Source: Ziziphus jujuba (lineage: Eukaryota > Streptophyta > Magnoliopsida > Rosales > Rhamnaceae). Taken from it: a stretch of DNA of 64,000 nucleotides. Location of the stretch: the NCBI RefSeq assembly GCF_031755915.1, contig NC_083381.1, positions 8,692,501 to 8,756,500 on the forward strand. The letters are read 5' to 3'. The translations under genes were made by a program, and so were the position numbers. The notes beneath the pieces are model-generated. The model had not been told where the DNA came from. It searched no databases and was given only the letters and a program-made list of their open reading frames with translations. Positions 33,621 to 45,400 of the stretch are shown here, in pieces. Numbering within the stretch: position 1 is the stretch's first letter; each line of letters begins with the position of its first letter.

Positions 33621-36509
33621 TGTCAGGACCTTTCTAGGTTTCTCCATCAAAACCCTAGGCTAGTCTCGATTAGGGGAAACTCCACCGCACATTTTTACAA
33701 AAAATCCGACAACATCTACTTGAAAGTTGGACTTATCCCAAAAAAAATAAATAAATAAAAATACCTACACAAAAAACATGCTTCAATAATGCACCACCTT
33801 ATTCATCATACTTTACCACAAAAATTTTCCATAACGTATGGCACTACAATAATAAATAATACAAGGAACAGGTACAAAAAATAAATAATTAATAATCCAA
33901 TGGCAGTAGTATTCAAAGCATACCAAGGTTTACTTTAAAAACAGAATCAACACAATTATAAGGAAATATTAAAAGAAATATTACAATAATAAACAAGGAA
34001 GAATATTCCTCTCCAACACAGCAAAAGACGGACGATCAACACTCACTGAGCATTTGGGCATTGGAAAACGGATTTAAAAACAAGAAAAATAATGAGATGC
34101 TAATCATCCCAATGAGCAGCACCTAACTAAGTACTAAAATATATTACAATAAAATAATGATAATTTATGAAAAATAAATAAATAAATAAATTATATAGTT
34201 AAAATTTAGTGATTTAAGAAATTATTTAGAAATAAGGATTTTCGCTCGAAATCCTCACTATTTCACTCAGTTTGAAAGATTTTTTTTTTTAAAATTGTTT
34301 TCACAAAACCCATAATTTTAATATTCCACAAAAATTAAAATAGTAAATAAAAATAGAGATAAAATAAAATTAAAATAACATTAGAAATAATTCCAAAAAA
34401 GCAAACTAGTTTAGAACAAAATTAAATTTAAATTAAATTTACATGAGACAAAGAGGTATAAAATAAATTGTATCAAAATAAAATAAAATAAATGATATAA
34501 TATGATAAAGTTAAACCCAACAATTTTAATAATTTATAAAATAGCAATTTAAATACTTTAAACATAATTTCAATAAATAATTTCGATATAATAAATTATA
34601 TTTAAAACATTTTTCTTTTAAAACATGTATCAGGAATTAACCTGATGCACTATACTATTTACCAAGTGGTGCCACGCGGTACTGAGCATCCTAAGCACCA
34701 CTTTTACAAGGGGTTAAGAGAGATACCTGCAATCAAGCACCTTAACATCTCACGGTGTCAATGCTAATAACCTACCATGTTTACTATGCAAAATACCTGT
34801 CAATCCTCTTACCTTTAACTCGCACAGGCAAGCTGAACAATACCTACACACTAATCAATAATATACAGTGTAGAACAACAGTATTCCATGGTGCATCTAA
34901 AACAACAAAATTTGGCAATACAACATACACCAAATTTTTATAATACAGTATCTAGTTTTTAATACATTTTTCTAAACCCATAAGATTCCTTATTTTTGTT
35001 TAAATCAAAATCTTTTCATAATAAGTACAAATTCAAATATATTTATAATTACACATATATATTTTTGTGTACAATAAATTTATTATGATTATTTTCTTCA
35101 AATCCATAAAATCAATTTATGCAAAAAATTAAATATAAAACCACATAAATTTACATAAAACAATTTAATAGTATTTTTTCTTTAATTCAAAAACATATCA
35201 CATAATTTACAGATATTTAAACAACACAATAATATAATTGTAATTGCTCGAAAATAACACTACAAAATGGACTACTCACATGAAACATGCAGATCACTCC
35301 AGATCCTCCACAAGGTCACTCCTTTAATTTACATGTATCAACAGAGCACAATACCGATTAAAAATAATATTTTAATCAGGTATTTTTATAAACAGTTTAT
35401 CCAGGGGAGCTTCAGATGCAAGGATCATGGATTGAGTCTTTACTTGAATAAGATCTAGTTGGCAGTGGCTGGGATAGGACTCGGAAGACCCGGCCAACTT
35501 ATTGTCCTCATATCTCATGATCTAGGAAGAATTGGGTGAAACAGACCTTGGATTTGAACTCACAGAAGTCAAAATATGTGGGAAAGGATAGTGGTCTTGT
35601 TGGAAACTCATCGGAATCAAAGAAATCGATGAGCCATTATCGTCACCGGAATATTCTTCTGACATTGACTCATTCAGCAGCGACCAGCCTTCAAATTTGG
35701 TCAGAAGGATGGCTAGTGAGTGGGTGTTCCAATGGTGAGGGCGGTGAGATTAGGGGGTGATCAGAGAGAGAGAAATAGATCAGTGAAACAAACATCATCA
35801 TTGCTAGAATGCTCTTATTCCGCCTTGTCGTCGGCCTACTCATCGTAGAAATTGGTCAGCTGGTCGATCGCAGGATGGGTGTCACTGTGGGCCAGCGCAT
35901 GCAAACCGTAGGTGATCAGAGGAAGGCGAACCAAAGGGTGGTCGATTTTCTCCTTCTCTCTCCTCTCTCTTGTCTTTCTCCCTCATACCCCCTCCCCCTC
36001 ACGAGCCAATAAAAGCCTCACGTGATACCACTATGCACTCATAGGATTGGTCACAATCATGACACATGGCATGTGTTGGTAGGGGAACTATTCTCATGTT
36101 TTTCAAACGTGTCAAAATTATATCCCATAAAGTCAATTTTGGAAAAAATTAATTAAATTTTACAGGTCCATAACTTTTCAACTAAAAGTTCAAATTAAGC
36201 ATATTGCTAGTCCATGAACTCATATCGATGAGTACTTTATAATAGTATACAAGTCAAAATAAAATTCCACAAAAAGTTTGGATAGTAACTTGTTTCATCC
36301 ATAACTTTTTAGCTAAATCTCTATTTTGGGCATGCTACTAATCTACTAATCCAAGTCGATGCATACTTCATCACAGTGCCTCGGTCAACATAAAATTCTA
36401 CTTATAGCAAAAAGTCAACCACAGATCCCATTTGGTCAACCCAATCAACTCTGGTCAAATTTGATCAACTCATGAAAAATTTCGATGCACTTCAGGATGA
36501 GCTATCACG
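33621..36509 (-). mobile_element. LL-6: solo LTR (2.89 kb)
   Basis: On the minus strand it starts CGTGATAGCTCATCCTGAAG (the expected TG is CG) and ends AAAGGTCCTGACA. Flanks are AAAAT (33616-33620) and AAAGT (36510-36514), a target duplication with one change. It parallels LL-1 throughout, including the purine-rich tract (plus-strand CT-rich, 35947-36000). Frames at 35536-36012 arise from the GC-richer segment and are not supported as genes. Confidence 0.82.
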
Positions 36510-36514
36510 AAAGT

Positions 36515-37081
36515 CCCATTGCACAATCCTTGAGGAATACCTAATGGAACCGTACCCAAACTAAGAACAACCAACACATGCAATATAAAATAATACTTCA
36601 AAATATAGCAACATGCAAGTTCTCACATTCGATCAATAATTATAGCTAGTCAAACTATAGATTGTTACTATACATATATATTGTGGTTACTATACAAATA
36701 AAATGAATGAGTATAGAAAGATATAGACAAAACAAGGAAAGATAGAATATTGCTGCTGTTGTGAAAAATATAGAAATGATAAGTGATATACAAGATAAAC
36801 CATCCACTAACTACCTGAATCTACGGGAATGAATTAAAAACAAATGAAATATGAGACAAATATATCTTAGTGAGTAATATAGTACAATAGAAAAATAATA
36901 TTTTATTTTTGTAAACATTTCTCTCAAGACCTCTCATTTCACTCTTTTCGAAAAGTTCCCCTTTTAAAATTTATTTCACAAAAATCAACTTATACCCTAA
37001 ATCAATATCATAAAATAGGTAGTGAATAATAAGTATTATAATTTAAACCAATACATCATAACTACTAAGCATCAAATAATA
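36515..37081 (-). repeat. LL-5 LTR, continuation, truncated
   Basis: It matches LL-4 from about 26690 to 27350 (AACAACCNANGCAAGCAA..., GAATGAATT, AAAATAATATTTTATTTTTG). It stops at AAATAATA, where Cassandra begins. The remainder does not reappear beyond Cassandra, so LL-5 was truncated. Confidence 0.72.
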
Positions 37082-37348
37082 TGCAGCACCCTGCCTCCAC
37101 TAGCGGACTTATTATTCTCTGTCAATATTATTTCCAATTTAGCCACCACACTCAATATAAGATTTTTTATCCAGAGCTTCCTAGAAGGTCACCTATCATT
37201 GGATTACTCTCGCTTGAGCATGCTTAACTTCGAAGTTCATTTGAACCCTAAAGCCAACCACTCTAAAAAAGCCTCGACTTTTTGAGAGTAACTATTATTA
37301 TAGTTGAACTATGCCTCATTCCACAACCGGATGATGCAGGATTGGACA
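37082..37348 (-). repeat. Cassandra 3' LTR
   Basis: About 267 bp. The minus strand begins TGTCCAATCCTGCATC. The 5S-derived part is at 37174-37240. Confidence 0.9.
37174..37240 (-). other. 5S rRNA-derived segment in Cassandra 3' LTR
   Basis: The minus strand reads TTCGAAGTTAAGCATGCTC, then GAGAGTAATCC, then GATAGGTGACCTTCTAGG. These correspond to box A, the intermediate element and box C of the plant 5S internal promoter. It is not a complete 5S gene. Confidence 0.9.
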
Positions 37349-37451
37349 CCTAGTAGCCTGCCAGTGCCTCTTGTTCCTACCCACACTGGTCATCCCAATC
37401 CACCCCTTTTGGGGCCCAGCATCCTTATTGGCACAATTCCAACTGGGTACA

Positions 37452-37464
37452 GGCTCTGATACCA
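37452..37464 (-). other. Cassandra primer binding site
   Basis: The minus strand reads AATGGTATCAGAGCC directly after the 5' LTR end CTACA, an exact match to the plant initiator-Met primer site. Confidence 0.92.
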
Positions 37465-37466
37465 TT

Positions 37467-37732
37467 TGTAGCACCCCGTCCCCACTGGTGGACTTGTTAC
37501 TCTCTGTCATTATTATCTCCAATTTAGCCATTGTGCCGGTATGGATTTTTTTTTTCCCAAAGCTTCCTAGGAGGTCATCTATCATTGGACTACTCTTATC
37601 TGAGCATACTTAACTTCAGAATTCTTTCAAACTTTGAAGCCACTGCTTTGAATAGGCATGGCATTATGAAAGTGACAATCATTAAATTTGAATAATCTCC
37701 AATTCCACACCCGAGCGATGTGGAATTGAACA
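37467..37732 (-). repeat. Cassandra 5' LTR
   Basis: 266 bp. The minus strand begins TGTTCAATTCCACATCGC and ends GGGGACGGGGTGCTACA. Confidence 0.92.
37561..37624 (-). other. 5S rRNA-derived segment in Cassandra 5' LTR
   Basis: The minus strand reads TTCTGAAGTTAAGTATGCTC, AGAGTAGTCC and GATAGATGACCTCCTAGG, in the order of the 5S internal promoter. In the family this drives RNA polymerase III transcription. Here box A and box C have a few changes, so activity is uncertain. Confidence 0.9.
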
Positions 37733-38872
37733 CCAATCAGGGTTGGCACCCTTTCAAAAAACCACCAAAGCATAACATATTAAAAATAAAAATAAAAATG
37801 ATAAACAAAGTTAACAAAATCGCCCAACTAGGAAAACAAACAAAGCCTAATAATGACCACTGGACTTGGCCTCCTTAAAACCTTTGAAGTAAAAACTCAA
37901 ACAGGGAAAAACAATAAAAGAAAAAAAAAATGCCATAGTCCAACAACAAAAAAGCAAAAATCTTAACAAAATCTAAAGGATCTTTCACCCAGTAAATCAT
38001 TTACATGTTGCTCATTACAAAAAATACTGAGATGAAACAACCACTGAACACTACTTTCATAAATAATAGCTTTGAAAGAACATTTGCTACACCATTAGTC
38101 TCAAGATAAATATGCAAGACAACATAACGAATGAATAAAAAAAACCTTAAATAGTTTGACAAATGAGTCTTCAAAAAACATAAGACATCCAAAGACTTAT
38201 TCTTCAAAGTATTCACTACAACCAAATAAAATCCTAGGAATAAAGCTTTATAAAATTCACAACATGGATTATGGCTAAGAATTCAACTTTAAAAGTGAAA
38301 CAAGCAACAAACAGAACCACAAAGCACCCTTTAACAAACCCATGAAAGGTATGAAAGACCACACCACCCTTTGTAGCACCAAGTTATCCATTGATAGAAC
38401 CATTGGAATTCAGCTTTATCAACTTGACCAAAGAGCAAACCAAAGCACATAAATAACCTAGGAGCTCTGGCGAGCTGCTACTTAACAACAATAGCATAAG
38501 AATTTTTGAATCAGCATTTAAATTTTTCACAGCTTCCTTTTTGACCGAATTTGCTTCCTTCACATATTTCCAAACAAAATCCAACAACTGAGTAGTAGAA
38601 ATCTAAACTACCACAAAATTGTTTTGATTTCGAGCATTCTAGATATGCACTAATCCTAAAATAATAATATATTTATGAAGATTAAAAAGTTGAGGACCAA
38701 GATTAGTAGGCATAGCCTTTAAGGACGAAAAAAATAATAATAATAAAATAAATATATATATATAGTATATGAAGTGTCCAAAGCGAGACAAAAGTATGAA
38801 CGTGTGCATGTGTGTAAGAAAAACAAAGGTGAGAAATTGATTCCTCACCATGAAGACAAAAAGGACACCTAA
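37733..38872 (-). pseudogene. L1-type LINE, 3' end (zinc-binding and RNase H), decayed
   Basis: Minus-strand pieces: a zinc-binding segment at 38872-38810 (RCPFCLHGEESISHLCFS, as in plant LINE RT zinc-binding domains), then RNase H at about 38440-38000 (VKLIKLNSNGSINGXLGATKGG, then VVVNTLKNKSLDV, then HIYLETNGVANVLSKL; compare HIYREGN.VAD.L). Several stops and shifts. It is interrupted at 38872 by LL-7 and resumes at 49014. No poly(A) tail is clear at the 3' end near 37733. Confidence 0.82.
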
Positions 38873-40262
38873 TGTAACAACTAGCTCTGAGAAAACATCT
38901 TGAATTTGAATTTATGAGAGGTTTGACCAAAGTTCACGATGTTTGACCTATTTTTAGAGGTGGATTTTGATTTTGATTTTTATACCATTATATAGAGCTC
39001 ATTGATATGAGTTCATAAACATGTGGAACATCAAAATTAGAGCTACAGTTTGAAAGTTATAATCAAAACAAGTTAATAGAATTTTTGTAATTATGGGATA
39101 CAAAATTAGGTTATATTGGGTCATCTTCTTGCTCTCCCAGCCAAAAATGGCAATCACCATTGTTATCTCTTTTTAAAACTTTTTCTCTCTAAACCCACAA
39201 CTTTAAAATCTCATAACTTACTCAACCAACCTCCATTTTCTTTGTCATTTATGGCGTTGGAAAGTTTGCATGACAAGGACTATTTTTCAACAAAGATCTA
39301 ACCAGATAGTCATTGGGATCTTACTGAAATATCATTGGAAATTTCATGGATTCTATTTTTAAATCTCCAAAATCCAGACACTTTTAGTGGTGGAAAAAGG
39401 TCAGTTTCACATGTTTTTGACCTCCTGAGCTCATTTTTTGCATCCTCCAAGCTCAAACGTGTCCATTTTTCTCAACAAAAGAAACATTTAACAAAACTTT
39501 GTTTTTAATTTTCCAGTAACCTACGGTCACTATTAATTTCATTTGAAGGTAGTTTCTTAATCTACATCTCTCAAGTTTCATTTCAATATATAGATTGCAT
39601 ATTTTGGTCAAGTTTTGAAAAAAATTAAATTTTGAGGGCTTCGGGTCAAACGGTTTTGACCAAATTCCAGTCACCGTGGTGGCTTTCAACAACTTAGTTT
39701 GAGCATTTTAAGTTCCAAGTATTTCCTAGATACAGCCAAAAGGTTTGATTAATTAGAATTATGGAAATAATGAGAAACCTCAATTTTGAAGTTTATGGGT
39801 TTCAAGTATTTTGGTGTAATTAGACTGTTCGATGCTTAATATTAGGATTTTCAAGTTTATGAGAGTGAATTAGGAAGTATAGAATGCATTTGTGGAGTTG
39901 TATTGTTTTTTAGAGACTCATTTAATATCTTGATACTATTTTAGGAATCTACAACAATATTGGAGGTGATCCTATAGCGAATTGAGTTTAAGTTAAAATT
40001 TATGCGTGAAACTTTATTTTTTAAAATTATTTTGGGAATTATATGCTTGACTATATATTACTTTATTATTACTTTTAGGATTATTTAAATCATTTTTTTT
40101 GTTTTTTATACTATGAAATGATTATTTGATTATCATTTTCTAGTATAATAAAGGAATGGTTTAGCAGAAATATATTTTTGGTACATGATTATATAAAATA
40201 ATATATGTTAGTACTTGTGGAAGTGTTTTTTTTACGAGGTTATGGATAATATTGATAAATTA
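38873..40262 (+). repeat. LL-7 LTR, 5' portion
   Basis: It starts TGTAACAACTAGCTCTGAG and matches the start of LL-8 (GAGNAAACNCTTGAATTTGAATTT) and the shared block with TTCATAAACNTGTGGNAC. It lacks the GC-rich segment of LL-3. Gy-4 interrupts it at 40268. Confidence 0.8.
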
Positions 40263-41418
40263 GATATTGATGTGATTCCGCCCGAGCCCGCTCCACCGAT
40301 AACCCGCTGGGGTGCTGACTCGACACGGATGAAGACTAGGCCAATCACAAGAGCTCAAATTAAGAGATTTAAGGGCAACCTGGGAGTATTTATATAGAGG
40401 GTAATCAATCTCAATAGAGCTTGTCCATACTTGAAGATACAAAGCCTATTCTAAGCATCCAAGTGGTGGAAGCCGATACGGACCCGGGTGACAGTTTTGG
40501 TACATTTTTGGAGTCCGGGAAGCATGAAATGGTTCCAATGATTTATGGGTTCGATACATATGCCTAAGAGGTCATGGAATCAAGTTAAAGCAGCCTCAAA
40601 TGCAATCAAAAAGGGCTTGTACGGACAGCATCAACAATTTGGCCGAATTTGCTGTATTGCTTGCTGGCTTTACTGTATTTTACTGTATTAGCCTTTTCTC
40701 ATACTTCCAAGCAAGGGCAACGTGAGGGACTTCACAATAAGCTTATTTGGCATCCTAAAAATCATGTAGAAGCTGATTTGAAGCTCAAAGAGGTCAAAGA
40801 TTGGTCAAAGTCAAATTAGTCAAAAAGCTAGTATTATAGTTTCCTAATTTTATTCTACTTTTTGTTTTAGGAAACTACCATTACTTTTTAGTTTTTATTT
40901 ATTTATTTTCTGGACAAATAAGTTTAGGAAAGTTATTATTTTATTATTTTCATTGTAAATTAATTAATTCCTAATTCAAAATAAAGGAATTAATTAATCA
41001 ATTTTAGTTTAGGAAACTTAGTTTAGGACATATTAGAATTCGGTCAAGTTTCCTAATTCCTATAGGAGTCCGGTTTTGAATTAATGTTTTAGGGTTTATT
41101 TTGTTTCTTTCAAGCCTATTTAAAGGCTTATTTTTCAATAATAATAAAACTTTGATTTGATTGAGAAAATACTTGTGAGATTAATTATCTCTTTGTTCTT
41201 TGAGAACACCTAAAACACCATTAGAGAATTGGTTGTTTTAGCTTGACTTATCAATAGGTTTTCCATCCCCTATTGTGGCGTCTACATTATACCAAGGTTT
41301 CTAACCACAGGTTGGTTAGGGGCTGAGGTCCATTCCATTAGAACTTGAACTTAATTAAAGATCCGGGCTAATATAATACGGGTTTAGGAGCAGGTCGTCC
41401 TAGGTTCGTATCAGATAT
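40263..41418 (+). mobile_element. Gy-4: solo LTR of the Gy family with exact target duplication
   Basis: The LTR spans 40268-41413 (1146 bp), starts TGATGTGATTCCGCCC and ends TTCGTATCA. GATAT is repeated at 40263-40267 and 41414-41418. It still carries the 3' coding tail of pol (TRWGADSTRMKTRPITRAQI), although no pol gene is attached. This independently defines the LTR ends used for Gy-1, Gy-2, Gy-3 and Gy-5. Confidence 0.95.
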
Positions 41419-41850
41419 ATATATATATATATATATATTGGATTATGAATTGGATATTGATTTGTGAATTATTTATACCATACTATACCATGGTTATAGA
41501 TTTGATGGATTTTGGTTTAGCACACTTTATTAACAATCCCCTTCTTTATCATGTGATTCTTGAGATTGGATGGGAGCTCCTAGTTTAGGATGCCTTTAGA
41601 ATACCAACGGTCATTTTAACAATTTACCCCTCCCCTAATTGTCTACAACACCCTAGAGCACTAGGTGTAGGCGAACGATGGGTTTGGTATTAGCTATGAT
41701 GCACAAGGATATTATGTGGTACATCAAAAAAATTTATATACATATAGATATATAGATTTATTTGGATTCTATTATATGAAAATGTTATTTTACTTATATT
41801 ATGGAAACATTTGATACTATTTATTTTATCTATTATAATATGGGAATTGT
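41419..41850 (+). repeat. LL-7 LTR, middle portion
   Basis: A/T-rich non-coding sequence between Gy-4 and Gy-5. It includes a TA run after 41414 and ends in ATTGT (41846-41850), the Gy-5 target copy. Confidence 0.75.
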
Positions 41851-42013
41851 TGATGCGAATCCACCCGAGACTGCTCGGCCGACAACCCGCTGGGGTGCTG
41901 ACCCAATACAAATGAAGGTGGGACCGATCACTAGGGCCCAAGCCAAGAAGTTCAAGGACAATCTTCCTGTCTTCATACAAGGAATAAGACATAGTCAAGA
42001 GGGGTTGGCTATA
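41851..42013 (+). repeat. Gy-5 5' LTR remnant
   Basis: It begins TGATGCGAATCCACCCGAG and runs to GGGGTTGGC, matching 47291-47450. It then jumps into leader sequence. A perfect 26-bp direct repeat (42009-42034 and 42058-42083) sits at the junction, as in a template switch or a repaired break. Confidence 0.9.
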
Positions 42014-42494
42014 TTTTTGTGCTCTTTGATTCTTCCTGTCTTCAACCAACAACTTTTCTATATTTTTGTGCTCTTTGATTCTTGTTCATATTTGAATTTC
42101 TTTTTCTGGAATTTTATTCTTGAACTCATAATCTACTACCATCTGGTGCAGTTTTCAAAAATTCCAACGTTTTCCCATTATTTTGTGTTTTCTTGTCTAG
42201 AAAGCCGAAAAATTAGGATTTGTTGGATTCTTTCAGTATTGCCTACTTTTTGCTACTGTTTTGTTGATAAGTTTAATTAAAACATACTAGTGATCTAATT
42301 GCTGTTTTGTGGGTGTTTTAATTAGAACTTTAAGATAATTCATTGAGTGGAAAAAGGCAAGAGTGTGTGAGCTTAAAAGAGGGTAAAAGCCGAAACTAGT
42401 GTGCAAACACGAGTGTCGAGACCTTGTTTGAGTGAAACACGTGAGGGAGTGAATATTGTGAGGATTTATTTTATTTTTGCAATATTTTACTAAC
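42014..42494 (+). other. Gy-5 leader, partial
   Basis: From about 42049 it matches Gy-1 positions 640-1082, including GTGTCGAGACCTTGTTTGAG. The first ~600 bp of the leader and the primer site are absent. Confidence 0.85.
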
Positions 42495-45400
42495 ATGGCA
42501 GATTCTAGAATAAGAAGAGGGGATCCACCCTTGAGGATTAATGAGGAAGAATCCGTAGCATTCCATGGCGATGACCGAGCTACCGGGAGTGGAGACCAAT
42601 TAGACATGAGGGCTGTTTTGGAGTCAATACAGCGGGTTAGTGCTCAAGTTGAGCATGTAAATCAAAGAGTGGGAAGACTAGAAGCCTCACAAGGAAGGCC
42701 GAATACAAGAAATAGGCAAGAATTCCATGGAGGATGAGGCCGAGGACGAGGAGGTCGCGAGAGGCCGAGAGAGGAATTTGATGAGGAGCCATTCGACGGC
42801 GACTTTGAGGAAGGTATGGACGAAACCTTTGCTGTCCAAGATAGAGCTGGCCGTGGGAGATATAGGAGGGAAGATAGAGATGATGATTTAGGAAATATCA
42901 AGGTTAATATCCCACCTTTTATGGGTAAAAGTGATCCCGAAGCTTATTTGGAGTGGGAAGAGAAAATGGAGATGATTTTTGACTGCCACAACTATTCGGA
43001 AGGTAAGAAGGTGAAGTTGGCAGCAATGGAGTTTGGCCATTATGCACTCCAATGGTGGACAAAAGAGCAAAGCACCCGAAGGAGAGTTGGTGATGACTTA
43101 ATTACAACATGGCGACAAATGAAAGGAGCCATGAGGAAGCGGTTTGTGCCATCCCATTACCATAGGTTGCTGCGTCAACGGCTTCAATCTTTGTCTCAAG
43201 GAAGTAGGTCCGTGGAGGACTATTACAAAGAGATGGAGATGTTAATGATGAGGCTGAATATGAATGAGGATAGGGAGGCAACCATGGCAAGATTTCTTGG
43301 AGGGTTAAACCGAGACATTGCCAACCAACTTGAACTACAACAATACTTGGAATTGGAGGAGATGTTGCATGTAGCCATTAAGCTTGAGAACCAATTCAAG
43401 AGGAGGGGTGTTAGTACACGGTTTGGAGGAGTTTCTAGCAGTGGAAGGACAAGTTCAAGTGGCTGGAAAAACAATTCCACTTATGAAAACAAGTTGAAGC
43501 CGAAATTAGGAGAAGAATCTACCAACCGGCCAAGAAGGGAGGTCAAGACCGAATCTGTCCAAGCACTTAGAGGTGAGATAAAATCTGAGCCTAAACCTCA
43601 AAAATCCAGAGAAATAATTTGTTTTAAGTGCCAAGGAAGAGGACACATATCCAGCCAATGCCCAAATAGAAGAATCATGGTATTAAAGGGTGATGGTGAG
43701 CTGGAATCCGCAAGTGAAGAAAGTGGGACTGAAACCGAGCAAGAGGAGGATTGCAATGAAGAAGAGGCCGAACCTGTAGATACATCTAATGCCGAGTTGA
43801 GCTTGGTTTCAAGGAGAGTACTTACTGTCTACAAAGATGAAGAGCAGATACAAAGAGAAAACATCTTCCACACTCGCTGCGAAATACAAGGTAAAATTTG
43901 TAGCATGATTATAGATAGTGGGAGTTGTACTAATGTGATAAGTAATCTTGTAGTTGATAAATTAGGCTTGAAAACAATTAAACATCCAGAACCTTATAGA
44001 TTACAATGGCTTAATGATAGTGGTGAAATAAAAGTGAATAAACAAGCCAAAGTAAAATTTAATATAGGTAGATATGAGGATGTAGTTTTATGTGATATTG
44101 TACCCATGATTGCTGGACATATACTATTAGGTAGACCATGGCAATTTGATAAAGATGCTGCTCATTTTGGTCGAGAAAATAGTATTGTTTTCAGGTTTAA
44201 AGGGAAGAAGGTCAAGCTGGAACCATTATCTCCTAAAGAGGTTTACAAAGACCAATTACGAATGCAACAAAGAAGAGAAGCCGAAAAGCTCAAGGAAAAA
44301 GTAAGTATGGCACCAACGGCTTCACCATCCTTTCAAGAAGGTAAGAATGAGGTTGCTGATCAAGGTAAGGTTTCTAAGGTTCATATTGAGTGGAAAGACC
44401 AAGAAAAAGCTGAGAGAGGGGTGAGAAAAGAGAGCAAACCCGAGAGCATACAAAATCTGGAAATTTCCGCCAATGAGAGCCAAACCGAGGGAAGAAAAAG
44501 AAAAGAAAGGAAAGAGAGGAAAAACCAGAATTTTTATTTGAGTTTAGGGGATGTTAATAAGGTTATTGAGTGTAAGAAACCTTTGCTGGTCATGCTTTAC
44601 AAAGAAAATTATTTTAATGATCAAACTAACTTTGAAGAACTTGAATTGCCAAGTTCAATGATTTCTCTTTTGAAGGAGTTTGGAGATGTCTTCCCAAGTG
44701 AGATTCCAAGTGGACTACCACCTATTCGAGGGATAGAACATCAAATTGACTTTGTTCCAGGGGCTGCCATACCAAATAGACCAGCTTATAGGAGCAATCC
44801 CGAAGAAACAAAGGAGCTGCAAAAACAGGTAAGTGATTTGCTTGATAAAGGATACATTCGTGAGAGTTTAAGTCCATGTGCTGTTCCTGTTTTGTTGGTA
44901 CCTAAAAAGGATGGTTCTTGGAGAATGTGTGTTGATTGTAGGGCTATAAATAATATTACCATCAAATATAGACATCCCATTCCTAGATTAGATGATATGC
45001 TTGATGAGTTGCATGGTGCTTGCATGTTTACAAAAATTGATCTTAGGAGTGGTTATCACCAAATTAGGATGAAAGAAGGTGATGAATGGAAAACCGCATT
45101 CAAAACTAAATATGGACTGTATGAATGGTTAGTTATACCTTTTGGATTATCCAATGCACCTAGTACTTTCATGAGGCTTATGAATCATGTAATGCGTCCA
45201 TTTATTGGTAAATTTGTGGTTGTTTATTTTGATGACATTCTAATATATAGCCGAAATTTGGATGACCATGTGGATCAACTTAGGCAAGTTTTGCAAGTTC
45301 TTAGAAAGGAAAGATTATTTGCTAACATTAAAAAATGTGAATTTTGCAAAGAAGAGCTTGTGTTTCTAGGTTTTGTAGTAAGTGCTGCAGGAATCAAAGT

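Larger units (their letters stand above)
37082..37732 (-). mobile_element. Cassandra TRIM retrotransposon (651 bp)
   Basis: Two LTRs of about 266 bp flank only 118 bp. On the minus strand each LTR starts TGTTCAATTCC or TGTCCAATCC and ends GGGGTGCTACA or a variant. A good initiator-Met primer site follows the 5' LTR. Both LTRs hold a stretch clearly derived from 5S rRNA, which defines the Cassandra family of non-coding elements. There are no open frames, as expected. The flanks (TAATA and CCAAT) do not match, so one side has probably been rearranged. Confidence 0.93.

Noticed and set aside
35536..36012. Two plus-strand frames of about 70 codons in LL-6
   Set aside because: Same GC-rich LTR segment, read against the element direction. 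No conservation.
37452..37464. tRNA-Met gene or fragment
   Set aside because: Only the 3'-end complement is present, placed after an LTR. It is a primer binding site. No complete tRNA fold is seen in the window.
37316..37613. Frames of 80-90 codons on both strands in Cassandra
   Set aside because: Cassandra is a non-coding family. These frames span LTR and spacer by chance.
37561..37624. Functional 5S rRNA gene
   Set aside because: Only the central part of 5S is present, with changes in the promoter boxes, and it sits in an LTR with a second copy 400 bp away.
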